NCBI GenBank assembly: GCA_003141555.1
Contig: PLMN01000029.1
Coordinates: 151,922-215,921 of the forward strand
DNA from: Candidatus Aminicenantota bacterium
GTDB taxonomy: Bacteria; Acidobacteriota; Aminicenantia; Aminicenantales; UBA4085
Direction of reading: 5' to 3'
Length of the DNA stretch: 64,000 nt
The notes below the pieces were generated by a model. That model saw only the letters and a program-made list of their open reading frames with translations. It made no database searches and was not told the origin of the DNA. Position 1 is the first letter of the stretch; every line of letters begins with the position of its first letter. This document shows positions 50,005 through 58,986 of the stretch, in pieces. A program made the position numbers and the translations under genes.

Positions 50005-52181
50005 GTCGTTCGTCCTTTGGGGGAAGAAGCCCCCGCACCGGCCAGGAGCGACGCGCCGTCCATATGGGCCGGCGGCCGCAAGCCGAAGAGCTCGAGGACG
50101 GTCGGAGCGATGTCCATGATCGAGGGCGAGGGCGCGGCCAGCTTGAGGCTGGAGAAGAGGACGCCGGGGACGCAGGCCGGGTCGATGCAATGGTCCCCGC
50201 TCCAGGCCTTGACGTTGTCCTCGAACACGGTCCCGGTCACGATCCCCGTGACGCCGTCCCAGGAGGCCCTGTAGCCGGAATTGTAGCCCACGATCAGGTC
50301 GGGGGCGTTGTCCTTGTAGGGGCCGGCGTAGATCTCGTCCTTGTCGTAGATCTTGTTGATCGCCGTGGCGTCCGAAGCGACGTCCTTCAGTCCGCCAAGC
50401 TTTTCCGCGAGCTCGGCCCGGAGGCTCCGGGCTTCGGCCCCGGCGGTCACGGTTCCCTCGGCTTCGCGGCCTTTCTGGTTGATGTAGATCCCGCCCAAGC
50501 CGAGGGCGTAGGCCCGGGTCCGCGCCCAGTCGACGCCTTTGAACCATTCTCCGCTCCGGTCGGCGCTATCCTTCAAAGCCAGGTATCCGTTCGCGAACAG
50601 CCAGGAGTTGATGTTCACCCCGCGGCGGAAGGGCTTGAAGCCGTGGTCGGACATGATGAACAGGGCCCCGTTCGGCGACATCTTGGCCCTGACCCGGCCG
50701 ATCATCTCGTCCATCTTGAGGAAGAGATCCTCGATGACCTCGGGGCCCATCGCGGCCGGGCCTTTTTTCAGGGCGGGATGATCCTTGTCGAGATAGCGCC
50801 AGAACATGTGCGAAATGCTGTCGGTCGTTTCGAAGACGCAGGTGACCATGCCCCGGCGCGTCTTGTCCAGGGCGTTAAAGAGCATCTTTTCCCATTCCTT
50901 GTGGTTGGAATACGTCAGCTCGAGGAAGGCGCGCTCGTCGAGGGCGCCTTCGTTGAGCGCCCAGGTGTCGTTCGCCTCCCCCAGGGTGATGAAGCCGCCC
51001 AGGAGCTTTGAGAGGTAGACCGAATAGATGAACGGGTGGGAGATCGGCAGGGCGGGCTTCTCCGGGTCGATGTTGAGGGGGGTGACGTACATCTCGAAAT
51101 GGGGCGAGATCTGGGAGACGTAGAATTTGCAGATGGACCGGATCTTGATTCCGAGGCCGGGCCGGAACGTGATCCGCGTCCAGGGGGAGAACGTATTCCG
51201 GGCCAGGATCATTTTCTGTCCCGAGACTTCAAGATGGACCGCGTCCCGGGCGCGGTCGATCCTTACCCGGAACGGCAGCTTGATCTCGACGGGCTTTTTG
51301 AGCATCGTGTTTTCGGGCCCGGAGAGGAAGCCGTCGACCCGGTCGCCCTTGACCTCGACCGGGAACACGACCCCGCCCTCATGCTTCTGGACCTTGGCCG
51401 GGTCGGACGTGTAGAACGAGAACGTCCCCTGGCTGCCCTTGAGATCCGGCGCGCACATGCCGGATAGCAGGTGCCCACGGAATTTCTCGGGCGGGAACGT
51501 GATCGGCACCCGGAGGACGGTGCTGAAAATCCCGTGCTCGCCCAGGATCTTCCAGAAGGGGACACTCTTGCGGAGCCCCTGGATCTCGGGCTTGGACAAC
51601 GGGACCTTGTATTTCCCGAGCGAAAGCGTCCTCCGGGGTTTCCCGATGCGGGCCGAGGAGAGATCAGGAAGATAAGTCCTGGGATCGCGGCTGAGGAAGT
51701 CGAAAATGTTGTGCTTGGAAGGATTGGAGCCGGTCATGAACGAGGACCAGGCGACGGGCGAGATGGCGGGCGTCGTCGTCCGAAGCCGGCCGTAGAAGCC
51801 TTCCGCCTTGAGTTTTGATAATTGGGGGAGCTTTCCCTCGGCCATGAACTTCTCGGCCAGCTCCGGGGCCATGCCGTCCAGACCGACGATGACGACCTGG
51901 TCGACGCGGCTTTTCTGGAAGGCTTTTTTCCCCCGGATCATCCGGAAAATGAAGCGGAACGGCCACGACAGGAAGGAAAAGATAGCGAGGATAAAGGTCA
52001 GAAACAGGACGAGGAACGAGGAGAGGAAGGCGAACCCGGCGCCCGGACCGATATACGCGGCCAGGGGAAGTCCCGCGCCGAGGACGAAGAGGATGACGGC
52101 CAGCAGCCGGACGAGCGCCGTTCTTCGGCCGCCCTCCCGGCTATCGCTCTTCGGGTCGGACTCCCGAGCCGCGTTCGTCAT
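50001..52181 (-). CDS. Membrane-anchored alkaline phosphatase superfamily protein
   Basis: A 726-residue protein. The N-terminal 90 residues carry two membrane helices (LLAVILFVLGAGLPLAAYIG and FLVLFLTFILAIFSFL) after a charged start; a short basic loop joins the soluble domain. VIVGLDGMAPELAEKF, ISPVAWSSFMTGSNPSKH and SDHGFKPF are the AP-superfamily metal and nucleophile motifs. The body closely follows the Tat-exported paralogue downstream. Overlaps its neighbours by 4 nt and 1 nt. Confidence 0.82.
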   Translation of the reverse strand: MTNAARESDPKSDSREGGRRTALVRLLAVILFVLGAGLPLAAYIGPGAGFAFLSSFLVLFLTFILAIFSFLSWPFRFIFRMIRGKKAFQKSRVDQVVIVGLDGMAPELAEKFMAEGKLPQLSKLKAEGFYGRLRTTTPAISPVAWSSFMTGSNPSKHNIFDFLSRDPRTYLPDLSSARIGKPRRTLSLGKYKVPLSKPEIQGLRKSVPFWKILGEHGIFSTVLRVPITFPPEKFRGHLLSGMCAPDLKGSQGTFSFYTSDPAKVQKHEGGVVFPVEVKGDRVDGFLSGPENTMLKKPVEIKLPFRVRIDRARDAVHLEVSGQKMILARNTFSPWTRITFRPGLGIKIRSICKFYVSQISPHFEMYVTPLNIDPEKPALPISHPFIYSVYLSKLLGGFITLGEANDTWALNEGALDERAFLELTYSNHKEWEKMLFNALDKTRRGMVTCVFETTDSISHMFWRYLDKDHPALKKGPAAMGPEVIEDLFLKMDEMIGRVRAKMSPNGALFIMSDHGFKPFRRGVNINSWLFANGYLALKDSADRSGEWFKGVDWARTRAYALGLGGIYINQKGREAEGTVTAGAEARSLRAELAEKLGGLKDVASDATAINKIYDKDEIYAGPYKDNAPDLIVGYNSGYRASWDGVTGIVTGTVFEDNVKAWSGDHCIDPACVPGVLFSSLKLAAPSPSIMDIAPTVLELFGLRPPAHMDGASLLAGAGASSPKGRTT

Positions 52182-53476
52182 CAGAAGCGGTCCATGATGA
52201 TCTTCGAAATGTCCGAGATGGCCAGCGCCTCGCCGAAATCGTGCTTGGCCAGGAAGAAGGCGTCGTCCCAGGTATGCATGCCCTGCAGCCCGGGCGTCCG
52301 GCCGAAGGTTTCCTTTCTTTTGACCGAGCCTTTCACGTCGAAGCCGGGCTCGGAGAGCACGATGAGGTCCGGACCCTTGGAAACGAGTGGGCCGGAATAG
52401 ACTTCGCGGGCGGGGAAGACGTTCCGAATGACCTTCCGGCCCTCGAATTCGAGAGCGGACAGGCGGCGAATGATCGCTTCCTTGATCGCCTTGGCGTCGG
52501 CGGGCTTGACCGAGCCTTGGGGGAACTTGTCCTTGAGGTTGATATAAATGCGACCCGGATCGAGGGCGAAGGCCACGGACTTCGGCGAGATGTCCTCAAG
52601 GCCCTTGGGGAGGACGGTGGTGAACTTCAGGAATTTTTCCTTTTCGAGCCAGGCGTTGAGGTAGACCTCCTGGCGGATACCGGTGAAGCCGTGGTCCGAG
52701 AGAAAGAAGATGTTTTCCTCGTCGGCCGCGGTCTTGCGGAACGAGGTGTAAATCTTGTTGATCAACCGGTCGATCTGCCGGTAATATTCGAGGAAGTTCT
52801 GATGGTGGGGGTGGGAAGGGTTCTCGTAGGCGTTCCAGAGGAAATGGTGGAGCCGGTCCGTCCCGGTCAGGACGAGCTCGAAATAGTCCCACTCCTCCTC
52901 CCAGTAGTGATTGAGCGCCTTCTGGCGGCCCATGAGCGTCTTGATGAGCTCATCCCAAAGGATGTTGACGTTTTCCCGCGCTTTCAGCGTGTCGATGTCG
53001 ATCTGGTAGCCCATCTGCTCCAGGACGGCCTTTTGATTAAGGGGATAGACGGCTTTGCCGAGCTCGATGGCCACGAACCCGGAGATCAGGATGCCGTTCA
53101 GCGGCCGGGCGGGGTAGGTTGAAGGCTGGTTGATGATGATCGATTTCACGCCCCTGTCAGCCAGCGTGTCCCAAAAGGGCGGAGCCTTGATATCCTGGTA
53201 GTTGGGATATCGGACTTCGTAGCTCCCGGGCTTGAGGTCGGTGAAGCCGAAGATCCCATGCGTCCCGGAGTTTGTCCCGGTCATGAAGTCCGTCCAGCTG
53301 ACCGCGGAGATCTCGGGGAGGCTGGCTTTCATCTTGTGGAGGTGCCCGGAGTCGATGATCCGGCCGAGGGAGGACATGATGCCCTTCCTGGCGAGGTCGA
53401 GCAGAAGGCCGTAGGGGACGCCATCGAGGCCGATGACGCAGACTCGGTTTTTGGGCTTTTTCTTCTGGGTGGTCAT
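52181..53476 (-). CDS. Cytoplasmic alkaline phosphatase superfamily protein
   Basis: A 431-residue AP-superfamily protein lacking any signal or anchor (start MTTQKKKPKNRVCVIGLDG). Motifs are GLDGVPYGL, ISAVSWTDFMTGTNSGTHGIF and SDHGFTGI, with a more compact central insert than its two paralogues. It is the first gene of the cassette and has a near-consensus promoter 12 nt upstream of its ATG. The last base of its stop is the first base of the next ATG (TGATG). Confidence 0.82.
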   Translation of the reverse strand: MTTQKKKPKNRVCVIGLDGVPYGLLLDLARKGIMSSLGRIIDSGHLHKMKASLPEISAVSWTDFMTGTNSGTHGIFGFTDLKPGSYEVRYPNYQDIKAPPFWDTLADRGVKSIIINQPSTYPARPLNGILISGFVAIELGKAVYPLNQKAVLEQMGYQIDIDTLKARENVNILWDELIKTLMGRQKALNHYWEEEWDYFELVLTGTDRLHHFLWNAYENPSHPHHQNFLEYYRQIDRLINKIYTSFRKTAADEENIFFLSDHGFTGIRQEVYLNAWLEKEKFLKFTTVLPKGLEDISPKSVAFALDPGRIYINLKDKFPQGSVKPADAKAIKEAIIRRLSALEFEGRKVIRNVFPAREVYSGPLVSKGPDLIVLSEPGFDVKGSVKRKETFGRTPGLQGMHTWDDAFFLAKHDFGEALAISDISKIIMDRF

Positions 53477-53488
53477 GGAAAGGCGCTT

Positions 53489-53516
53489 ATTATAGCACCC
53501 CCCGCCAGGAAGTCAA
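53489..53516 (-). promoter_or_regulatory. Promoter of the phosphodiesterase cassette
   Basis: TTGACT (53516-53511), 16 bp, TATAAT (53494-53489). The ATG at 53476 is 12 nt past the -10, so the leader is about 5-6 nt, without a Shine-Dalgarno. Confidence 0.75.
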
Positions 53517-53587
53517 TTTGGCCGAGGAAACCCTCTTCGCCGGGCCGCCGAGCGGGGCGTTCGCCCTGTCGCCCGGGTTTCCGGGCC

Positions 53588-55165
53588 TCAGGCTTCTTTG
53601 GCCACCGTCCAGCCGAGAGCCTCGGCCAGGGCGTTCACCGGCTTTTTGAGATCGCCGAAGAACGTCACCCTGTGCCACCCCCAGCGGTCCCACTGGGTGA
53701 ACAGCTTTTCGATGTCGCCCACCGGCTCGGCCGAGAGCTTCGTCCGGCAGGCCCGGTCGTCGGGGTCGTTGTCCATGGACAGGCCCTGGTGGAAAATGAT
53801 CTCCTTGCGCTCATTCGAGATCTTGATGCTCGTGGTCATGTAGCCCGCGGGGAGGATCGACCGGAGCGACGCGCCTTGGCGGTCCTCGGAATGCGTCAGG
53901 ATCTGGTAGGGATTGGACGGCCCGGAGGGGCCGAAGACCTTATTCGAGGCGACGCAATGGGCATAGATGATACGGCGCTTGGCGGTGTCGATGACCGGGT
54001 CGGAGATGTAGCCCGGCCGCCCCTGGGACAGGATCCCGCCGACGACCATGGTCGTCGTCGAGGCGACGTCGCATTCGCAGCCGCCGACGAGACCCTCGTT
54101 GTTGAGCTCGTGGAAGCCGAGGCAGGGATAGGCGTGGATGTGGCCACCGTAGAAGCCGCCCAGGCAATTGATCGTGATGGCGTTCGCCCCGTGTTTTTTG
54201 AGGACGGCCTTCATGCCGAGGTACATGGCCGCCGAGTTCTCGATCTCGGCCCGGCTGACGCCTTCGATCCGGGACGCGCCCGAGATCCAGCGGTCGGCGA
54301 CGGTCTTGGCCTCGGCCTTGTCCGCCTTCGCCCAAGCGTCGTTGACTTCGGAAAAGGCAAGGTAGTCGACGGGAATCTCCATGACCGTGGTACCCTGGGA
54401 AGGTTCGGGCCCCTGGACCGCAAGGACCCGGGAAGCCTTCATCCGGCGGATCGCCTCGTCCGGTGATGCGGCCCGGACGGGGTCGGGCCGGGGAACGAGG
54501 CCGCCGGGCTTCGGAGTCAGGCTTCCCCGGATCTTCGCCGTGGCCCGGGCGAAGTCGTAGGACGGCCCGGCGGCTTTTGCCTCGGGAAAGCACTTGATCG
54601 CGGCCGCCAAGTCCTCAAACCTGGACGATGCGACATAGCCCAGATTCGGCGTCCCGGCTCGCAGGAACCCGGCCGTGTAGACCAGGAACCCGCCGCTGCC
54701 CCCGAATTGGAAGTCGGCGTAGAGGACCGGCTTGCCCGAGGCGACGAACGTCTGGGCCACGCGGTTCCAGCAGTTCATCTGGAAGACGAGGTACCCGTCG
54801 ATCCCGGCTCCGGCGTCCCCTTCGAGGATCTTCTGAGCCTGCTCGGGGCCGGTAGCCATAACCGGGAGGAACAAGATGTCCCGGAACCGGGAGGCGAGCT
54901 CGGCGTTCGTCCGTTCCATGAACGGTCGGAAATCGAAGCCCTTGTTCGGCCAGTCGGGAACCTCCTGGATCGGCCCGTGGAGGGCATATAAAACGCGGAT
55001 CCGCATCCGGCCTGCCTGGGGCGCGGCGGGGAGCCAATCCGGAAAGCCCGGGATGCCGGCGGCGCCGGCGCAGGCGGCACAGCCGGCCAGGAAGCTCCGG
55101 CGGCTGATTCCTGGATGGGCCGCGCACAGGGAGCGAGGAGTCTTGGGAAAGCCTGGATTTCTCAT
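53588..55165 (-). CDS. Tat-tagged L-fucose/arabinose-isomerase-like protein
   Basis: A 525-residue protein with a twin-arginine signal further in than usual (SRRSFLAGCAACAGAAG, after about 20 residues). The body resembles FucI/AraA-type isomerases: GGFYGGHIHAYPCLGFHELN and GGCECDVASTTTMVVGGIL near 360-390 are in line with the metal-binding region, and the C-terminal SLRSILPAGYMTTSIKI domain is like that of fucose isomerase. A periplasmic sugar isomerase would be unusual, so sugar binding or lactonase-like activity are alternatives. AAGGAGG precedes ATG 55165. Confidence 0.6.
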   Translation of the reverse strand: MRNPGFPKTPRSLCAAHPGISRRSFLAGCAACAGAAGIPGFPDWLPAAPQAGRMRIRVLYALHGPIQEVPDWPNKGFDFRPFMERTNAELASRFRDILFLPVMATGPEQAQKILEGDAGAGIDGYLVFQMNCWNRVAQTFVASGKPVLYADFQFGGSGGFLVYTAGFLRAGTPNLGYVASSRFEDLAAAIKCFPEAKAAGPSYDFARATAKIRGSLTPKPGGLVPRPDPVRAASPDEAIRRMKASRVLAVQGPEPSQGTTVMEIPVDYLAFSEVNDAWAKADKAEAKTVADRWISGASRIEGVSRAEIENSAAMYLGMKAVLKKHGANAITINCLGGFYGGHIHAYPCLGFHELNNEGLVGGCECDVASTTTMVVGGILSQGRPGYISDPVIDTAKRRIIYAHCVASNKVFGPSGPSNPYQILTHSEDRQGASLRSILPAGYMTTSIKISNERKEIIFHQGLSMDNDPDDRACRTKLSAEPVGDIEKLFTQWDRWGWHRVTFFGDLKKPVNALAEALGWTVAKEA

Positions 55166-55250
55166 GCGTCCTCCTTGGGGATTCGAACATATCTCCCGGG
55201 GACGATGAATGTCAAGCGCCGCGGTCGGGTTCCGGGGAGCGGGACGCGGC

Positions 55251-55931
55251 TCAGGCGAGAACCTTGAGGATGGTCTCGAGGACGGTGTCCTCCGGGGCCG
55301 CGCCCTCGATCGTATATATTCCATTGACGACGGTCTTGGGTACCCCCCGGACGTTGAACCGGTCGGAAAGCTCGGGGAATTCCTGCGACTCGATCATGTC
55401 GGCGGTGATGAACGGTGACTCCAGAGCGAATTGATGGGCCAGGCGGACCGCCTGCGGGCAATAGGCGCAGGTCGGGGTGATGAAGACCTGGATGTGGATC
55501 TTGCGGTCGACGGCTTTCAGGGCTTCCTTGGCCTTCGGGCTGAGCGACGACGTCCCGCGGGAGACGTCGATGAGGGCTTCGACGAGGCTGGAATATTCGT
55601 AGCCCGAGGGAATGCCGAAGAAACGGATCCCGTAGTCCAGCGCCCCGGCGAGGACCGTCGCTGGGATTTTGTCCACCCCGAACGCGGCCGCCTTTTCGGC
55701 TTCGGCCTTGAAGTCAAGGATCTTGAGATCGATCTTGTCCGAGAGGGCGGCAACCTCCTCCAGGAGCTGTCGCGTCTCCCGGCAGAAGAAACAGTCCTGG
55801 CTCCGGAGGGCTCCGGGCAGGACGAGCCGGCTCTGTTTGCCCGTGAAATGGCGCATCGTGACCGGGCCCGCGAGCTCCGCGTCGAATCTTTTTCGGGTGG
55901 CTTCGCGAACGTCCTTGCCGAGCATGTCCAT
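55251..55931 (-). CDS. Two-domain glutaredoxin-like protein disulfide oxidoreductase
   Basis: A 226-residue protein with two thioredoxin folds in tandem. The first active site is CFFC (C47, C50) and the second CAYC (C155, C158), each with a downstream cis-Pro (KIPATVL, GVPKTVV). This is the layout of archaeal and thermophile-type PDO. No signal peptide, so cytoplasmic. GGAGATG precedes ATG 55931. Divergent from the aminotransferase with a shared -35. Confidence 0.85.
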   Translation of the reverse strand: MDMLGKDVREATRKRFDAELAGPVTMRHFTGKQSRLVLPGALRSQDCFFCRETRQLLEEVAALSDKIDLKILDFKAEAEKAAAFGVDKIPATVLAGALDYGIRFFGIPSGYEYSSLVEALIDVSRGTSSLSPKAKEALKAVDRKIHIQVFITPTCAYCPQAVRLAHQFALESPFITADMIESQEFPELSDRFNVRGVPKTVVNGIYTIEGAAPEDTVLETILKVLA

Positions 55932-55981
55932 GGGTCATCTCCAGAGTCGCGCCGGGGAAAGGCGGCGGCGCGGCGGCGGGA

Positions 55982-56032
55982 ATTATATGGGCCGGCCGGT
56001 TGTTTGACAAGCGCCCCGGACACTGCTAAAGT
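55982..56032. promoter_or_regulatory. Divergent promoters sharing one -35 heptamer
   Basis: Plus strand: TTGACA (56004-56009), 17 bp, TAAAGT (56027-56032) for the aminotransferase. Minus strand: TTGTCA (56010-56005), 17 bp, TATAAT (55987-55982) for the oxidoreductase. The two -35 hexamers occupy the same TTGACAA, exactly as at 2112-2118. Confidence 0.75.
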
Positions 56033-56060
56033 GATTTCCTTTTACAACTCCGTGAAAAAC

Positions 56061-57461
56061 ATGAAGATAGACAAGTCGGCCAAGCTGATTGCGCGCCTCG
56101 AGGCCCGATACCGAAAGAAAACCCCGAAGAGCCTGCGGCTCTTCCGCGAGGCGCAGAAGGTCATGGTCCGGGGCGGAAGCCATTCCATCCGGCTGTTTTC
56201 GCCGTATCCCTTTTTCATGGCGACGGCGGACGGGCCTTACGTCCGCGACCTCGATGGCAATGCCTACCTCGATTACTGGCAGGGACATTACGCCAACGTC
56301 CTCGGGCACAATCCCAAGGTCCTGGAGAAGGAATTCCGGCGGTTCGATCCAGAGCACGGCTCCCTCCACACCGGATTCGAGGGCGAAAGCCAGGTTCGCC
56401 TCGCCGAATTGATCATGTCCCGCCTCGGCTACCGGGACCATAAGATCCGGTTCACGACGTCGGGCGCCCTCGCGACCATGTCGGCCGTCATGCTCTCCCA
56501 GGCCTTGACCGGCCGGGAGGGAATTCTGAAAATCGGAGGCGGCTGGCACGGGGCCTCGCCCTATCTCCTGAAAGGCGTGAATTTCCGGGGCAGCGAGGGG
56601 TTCGGGGCCGCGGATTCCGCGGGCATCCCGCCGGCCATGCTGCGCGCTACGCACGTCACCCGGTTCAATGACGTCGACCGGCTTGAACGGTTCTTCAAGA
56701 AATCCGGGGACAAGATCGCCTGTTTCATCGTCGAGCCGTTCCTCGGCGTGGGGGGCTTCATCGCTGCGACGCGGGACTTCCTCCAGGCCGCGCGGCGCCT
56801 GACCGAAAAATACGGGGCGGTGCTGATTTTCGACGAGATCATCACCGGCTTCCGCTTCTGCCCGAGCGGCCTCCAGAAGCTCTACGGCGTCGAGCCCGAT
56901 ATCAGCACCTTCGGGAAGCTGATCGGCGGGGGGCACGCCGTATCCGCGGTCGAGGGCAAGGCGGCGATCCTCGAAGGCAAGGGCGCCAAGAGCAAGATCA
57001 AGGCCAAGTTCGAGGGCGGGACGTTTTCTTCGCACCCCCAGTACATGCGGTCCGGGTACGTGATGCTGAAATACCTCTTCGACCACGCCGGGACGGTTTA
57101 TCCCCGGCTGGCCGCGTCCGGGGACGCGGTCCGGACGCGGGTCGAGGCCGCGTTCCGGGCGGAGGGCATCGAGGCCCATTGCACGGGCCGGGGCAACGAC
57201 GTCGTGCCCGGCAGCTCGCTGTTCATGGTCAACTTTCCGAGGACGGAGCACGCCTACGCCGCGGCCGAGGACGTGTGGGATCCGGCCCTGTCCGATGTCC
57301 GGCTCAAGGAAGACATCCTGAAGATCGCTTTGCTCACCGAGGATGTGAATGTCGTCCATGGCGGCGGGGCGATCTCCCTGGCCCACGACGCCGCGGCCAT
57401 CGACCGCACGGTCGACGCCTATGCCGCGGCGGCCCGGCTTTTTAAAAAATACCTTTTTTAG
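56061..57461 (+). CDS. Class III aminotransferase (glutamate-1-semialdehyde aminomutase-like)
   Basis: A 466-residue PLP enzyme. The PLP lysine lies in STFGKLIGGGHAV, the Asp for the pyridine nitrogen in LIFDEIITGFR, and the phosphate-binding TTSGALATMSAV near 135 is also seen. GSA aminomutases have this core, but the N-terminal 50 residues (RKKTPKSLRLFREAQKVMVRGG) and lack of nearby heme genes make the actual substrate uncertain. ATG 56061 is used; GTG 56052 is also in frame and closer to the promoter. Confidence 0.8.
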   Translation: MKIDKSAKLIARLEARYRKKTPKSLRLFREAQKVMVRGGSHSIRLFSPYPFFMATADGPYVRDLDGNAYLDYWQGHYANVLGHNPKVLEKEFRRFDPEHGSLHTGFEGESQVRLAELIMSRLGYRDHKIRFTTSGALATMSAVMLSQALTGREGILKIGGGWHGASPYLLKGVNFRGSEGFGAADSAGIPPAMLRATHVTRFNDVDRLERFFKKSGDKIACFIVEPFLGVGGFIAATRDFLQAARRLTEKYGAVLIFDEIITGFRFCPSGLQKLYGVEPDISTFGKLIGGGHAVSAVEGKAAILEGKGAKSKIKAKFEGGTFSSHPQYMRSGYVMLKYLFDHAGTVYPRLAASGDAVRTRVEAAFRAEGIEAHCTGRGNDVVPGSSLFMVNFPRTEHAYAAAEDVWDPALSDVRLKEDILKIALLTEDVNVVHGGGAISLAHDAAAIDRTVDAYAAAARLFKKYLF

Positions 57462-57495
57462 GTTTCTTTAGCGGACGCGGCGTTTGCCCGCGGCT

Positions 57496-58986
57496 TCAAG
57501 GGGCGGTAGGCCGGACGGCCGAAGGCTTACCCTCCGGTTTTGCCCGGCCCGCGGCTCCGGGCTGGGCTTGGCTCAGCAGATAATCGTAGACGTGGATGTC
57601 GTACTGGTCCGGATCGAGGGACATGAGGATCGACCGCTTGAAGCCGTTCGCCGTCCCGCTCGGCTCGACCAGGTCGACGATGCCGCCGTCGAGCTTGTTG
57701 CCTCGGGTGTCGGAAATCAGCTTCACCTTCGGCCGCTTCACGAACGCGGCGTTGGCGTTGGGCTGGATGACGACCCCGATCTCGCAGTTGTCGAGGACCA
57801 CGAGCGATCCGATGGGATAGACGCCGATCATGTTGATGAACGCTTTGAGGAGGATCGGATCGAACTCCTTGCCGCTCAGATCGACCATGAGCCGGAGCGC
57901 CTCTTCGGGAGTGAACGTCTTCGGCCGGTAGACCCGCTTGGTCGTGATGGCATCGTAGTAATCGACGATCTTCACGATCCGGCTGAACAGCGACGTTTCC
58001 CGCCGCCAGTGGTACTTGGGATAGCCCCCGAGCGAAGGCGTCAGATGGTGCTCGAAGGCCACGACGAACGCCGAGACCGGCATGTCTTGGGCGGTCCGCG
58101 TCTGGAGCAGGCGGGCCGCGCCGCGCTGCGGGTGCAATTCCATGAGCGCCCGCTCGTCGGACGTGAGCTTGCCCGGCTTGTCCACGATCTCGTTCGGGAT
58201 CTCGAACTTGCCAACGTCGTGGAGGCAGGCGCTGATCCCGAGCTCGATCAGCTCCCGGCGGGACAGACCCAGCCGGCGGCCGAGCGATAGGGCCAGGACG
58301 CAGACGTTGACCGAATGGTTGAGCGTGTAGTCCTCGAAGTTCTTGATCGTCGTCATCCCGAAGAGGATCGATTCGTCGAGAGCCAGAAGGTTGACGATCG
58401 ACTGGATCCAGCGCTTGGTGATATGCAGGTTGAGGACCCCGTGCCGGGCGTCGAAGATCTCCTTGAGATGGTAGATGCCCAGGAAATACATGGGGACCGC
58501 GTTCTGGCCCACCAGCTTGACCTCTTCGGCCGCCGGGATCTTCTCCAGCCGGATGTGGGCGAAGGCTGCCGCCTGGAGATCCTCGGCCAGCCGCTCGAAG
58601 GAGTTGCTCTGGGGGAGGAGCTTCTTGGACAAGAAGATGATGAAGCTCTGCATCTCGACTTCGGTCAGGCCCGGCAGGAAGCTCGCCGCGCCGATCCGCC
58701 AGTTCTTGAACTCTTCGAGAATGAACAGGTAGACGTGGAAGTTCGAGAAATTGAATTTCAGGCGGATCTGGTTCAGGAAAACGGAGTCCTGGACGATCCG
58801 GATCTGGACCTCCTCGCCGGTCTGAAGGATCTTCTGGAACGTGTCGAAAAGAAGCCGGATGCGCTCCTGGAACTGGACGTTGTTCTGCTCATAGACGCGG
58901 GCTTGCCGGTAGGCGACATGGAAATTGACGAAAACTCCCATGGCCTCGCGAGCGCTGACCGCAGATTTCTGGTCGTCTTGGCTCAT
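57496..58986 (-). CDS. HD-GYP domain protein (c-di-GMP phosphodiesterase-like)
   Basis: A 496-residue protein. The N-terminal region (25-120) is a domain also present at the start of the upstream HEAT-repeat gene. Next comes the HD-GYP domain: H224, HD at 256-257 (CLHDVGKFEIP), HH at 313-314 and GGYP at 320-323, so the metal and GYP motifs are intact. It probably cleaves c-di-GMP. The ATG overlaps the HEAT stop (ATGA), so the two are translated together. Confidence 0.85.
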   Translation of the reverse strand: MSQDDQKSAVSAREAMGVFVNFHVAYRQARVYEQNNVQFQERIRLLFDTFQKILQTGEEVQIRIVQDSVFLNQIRLKFNFSNFHVYLFILEEFKNWRIGAASFLPGLTEVEMQSFIIFLSKKLLPQSNSFERLAEDLQAAAFAHIRLEKIPAAEEVKLVGQNAVPMYFLGIYHLKEIFDARHGVLNLHITKRWIQSIVNLLALDESILFGMTTIKNFEDYTLNHSVNVCVLALSLGRRLGLSRRELIELGISACLHDVGKFEIPNEIVDKPGKLTSDERALMELHPQRGAARLLQTRTAQDMPVSAFVVAFEHHLTPSLGGYPKYHWRRETSLFSRIVKIVDYYDAITTKRVYRPKTFTPEEALRLMVDLSGKEFDPILLKAFINMIGVYPIGSLVVLDNCEIGVVIQPNANAAFVKRPKVKLISDTRGNKLDGGIVDLVEPSGTANGFKRSILMSLDPDQYDIHVYDYLLSQAQPGAAGRAKPEGKPSAVRPTAP

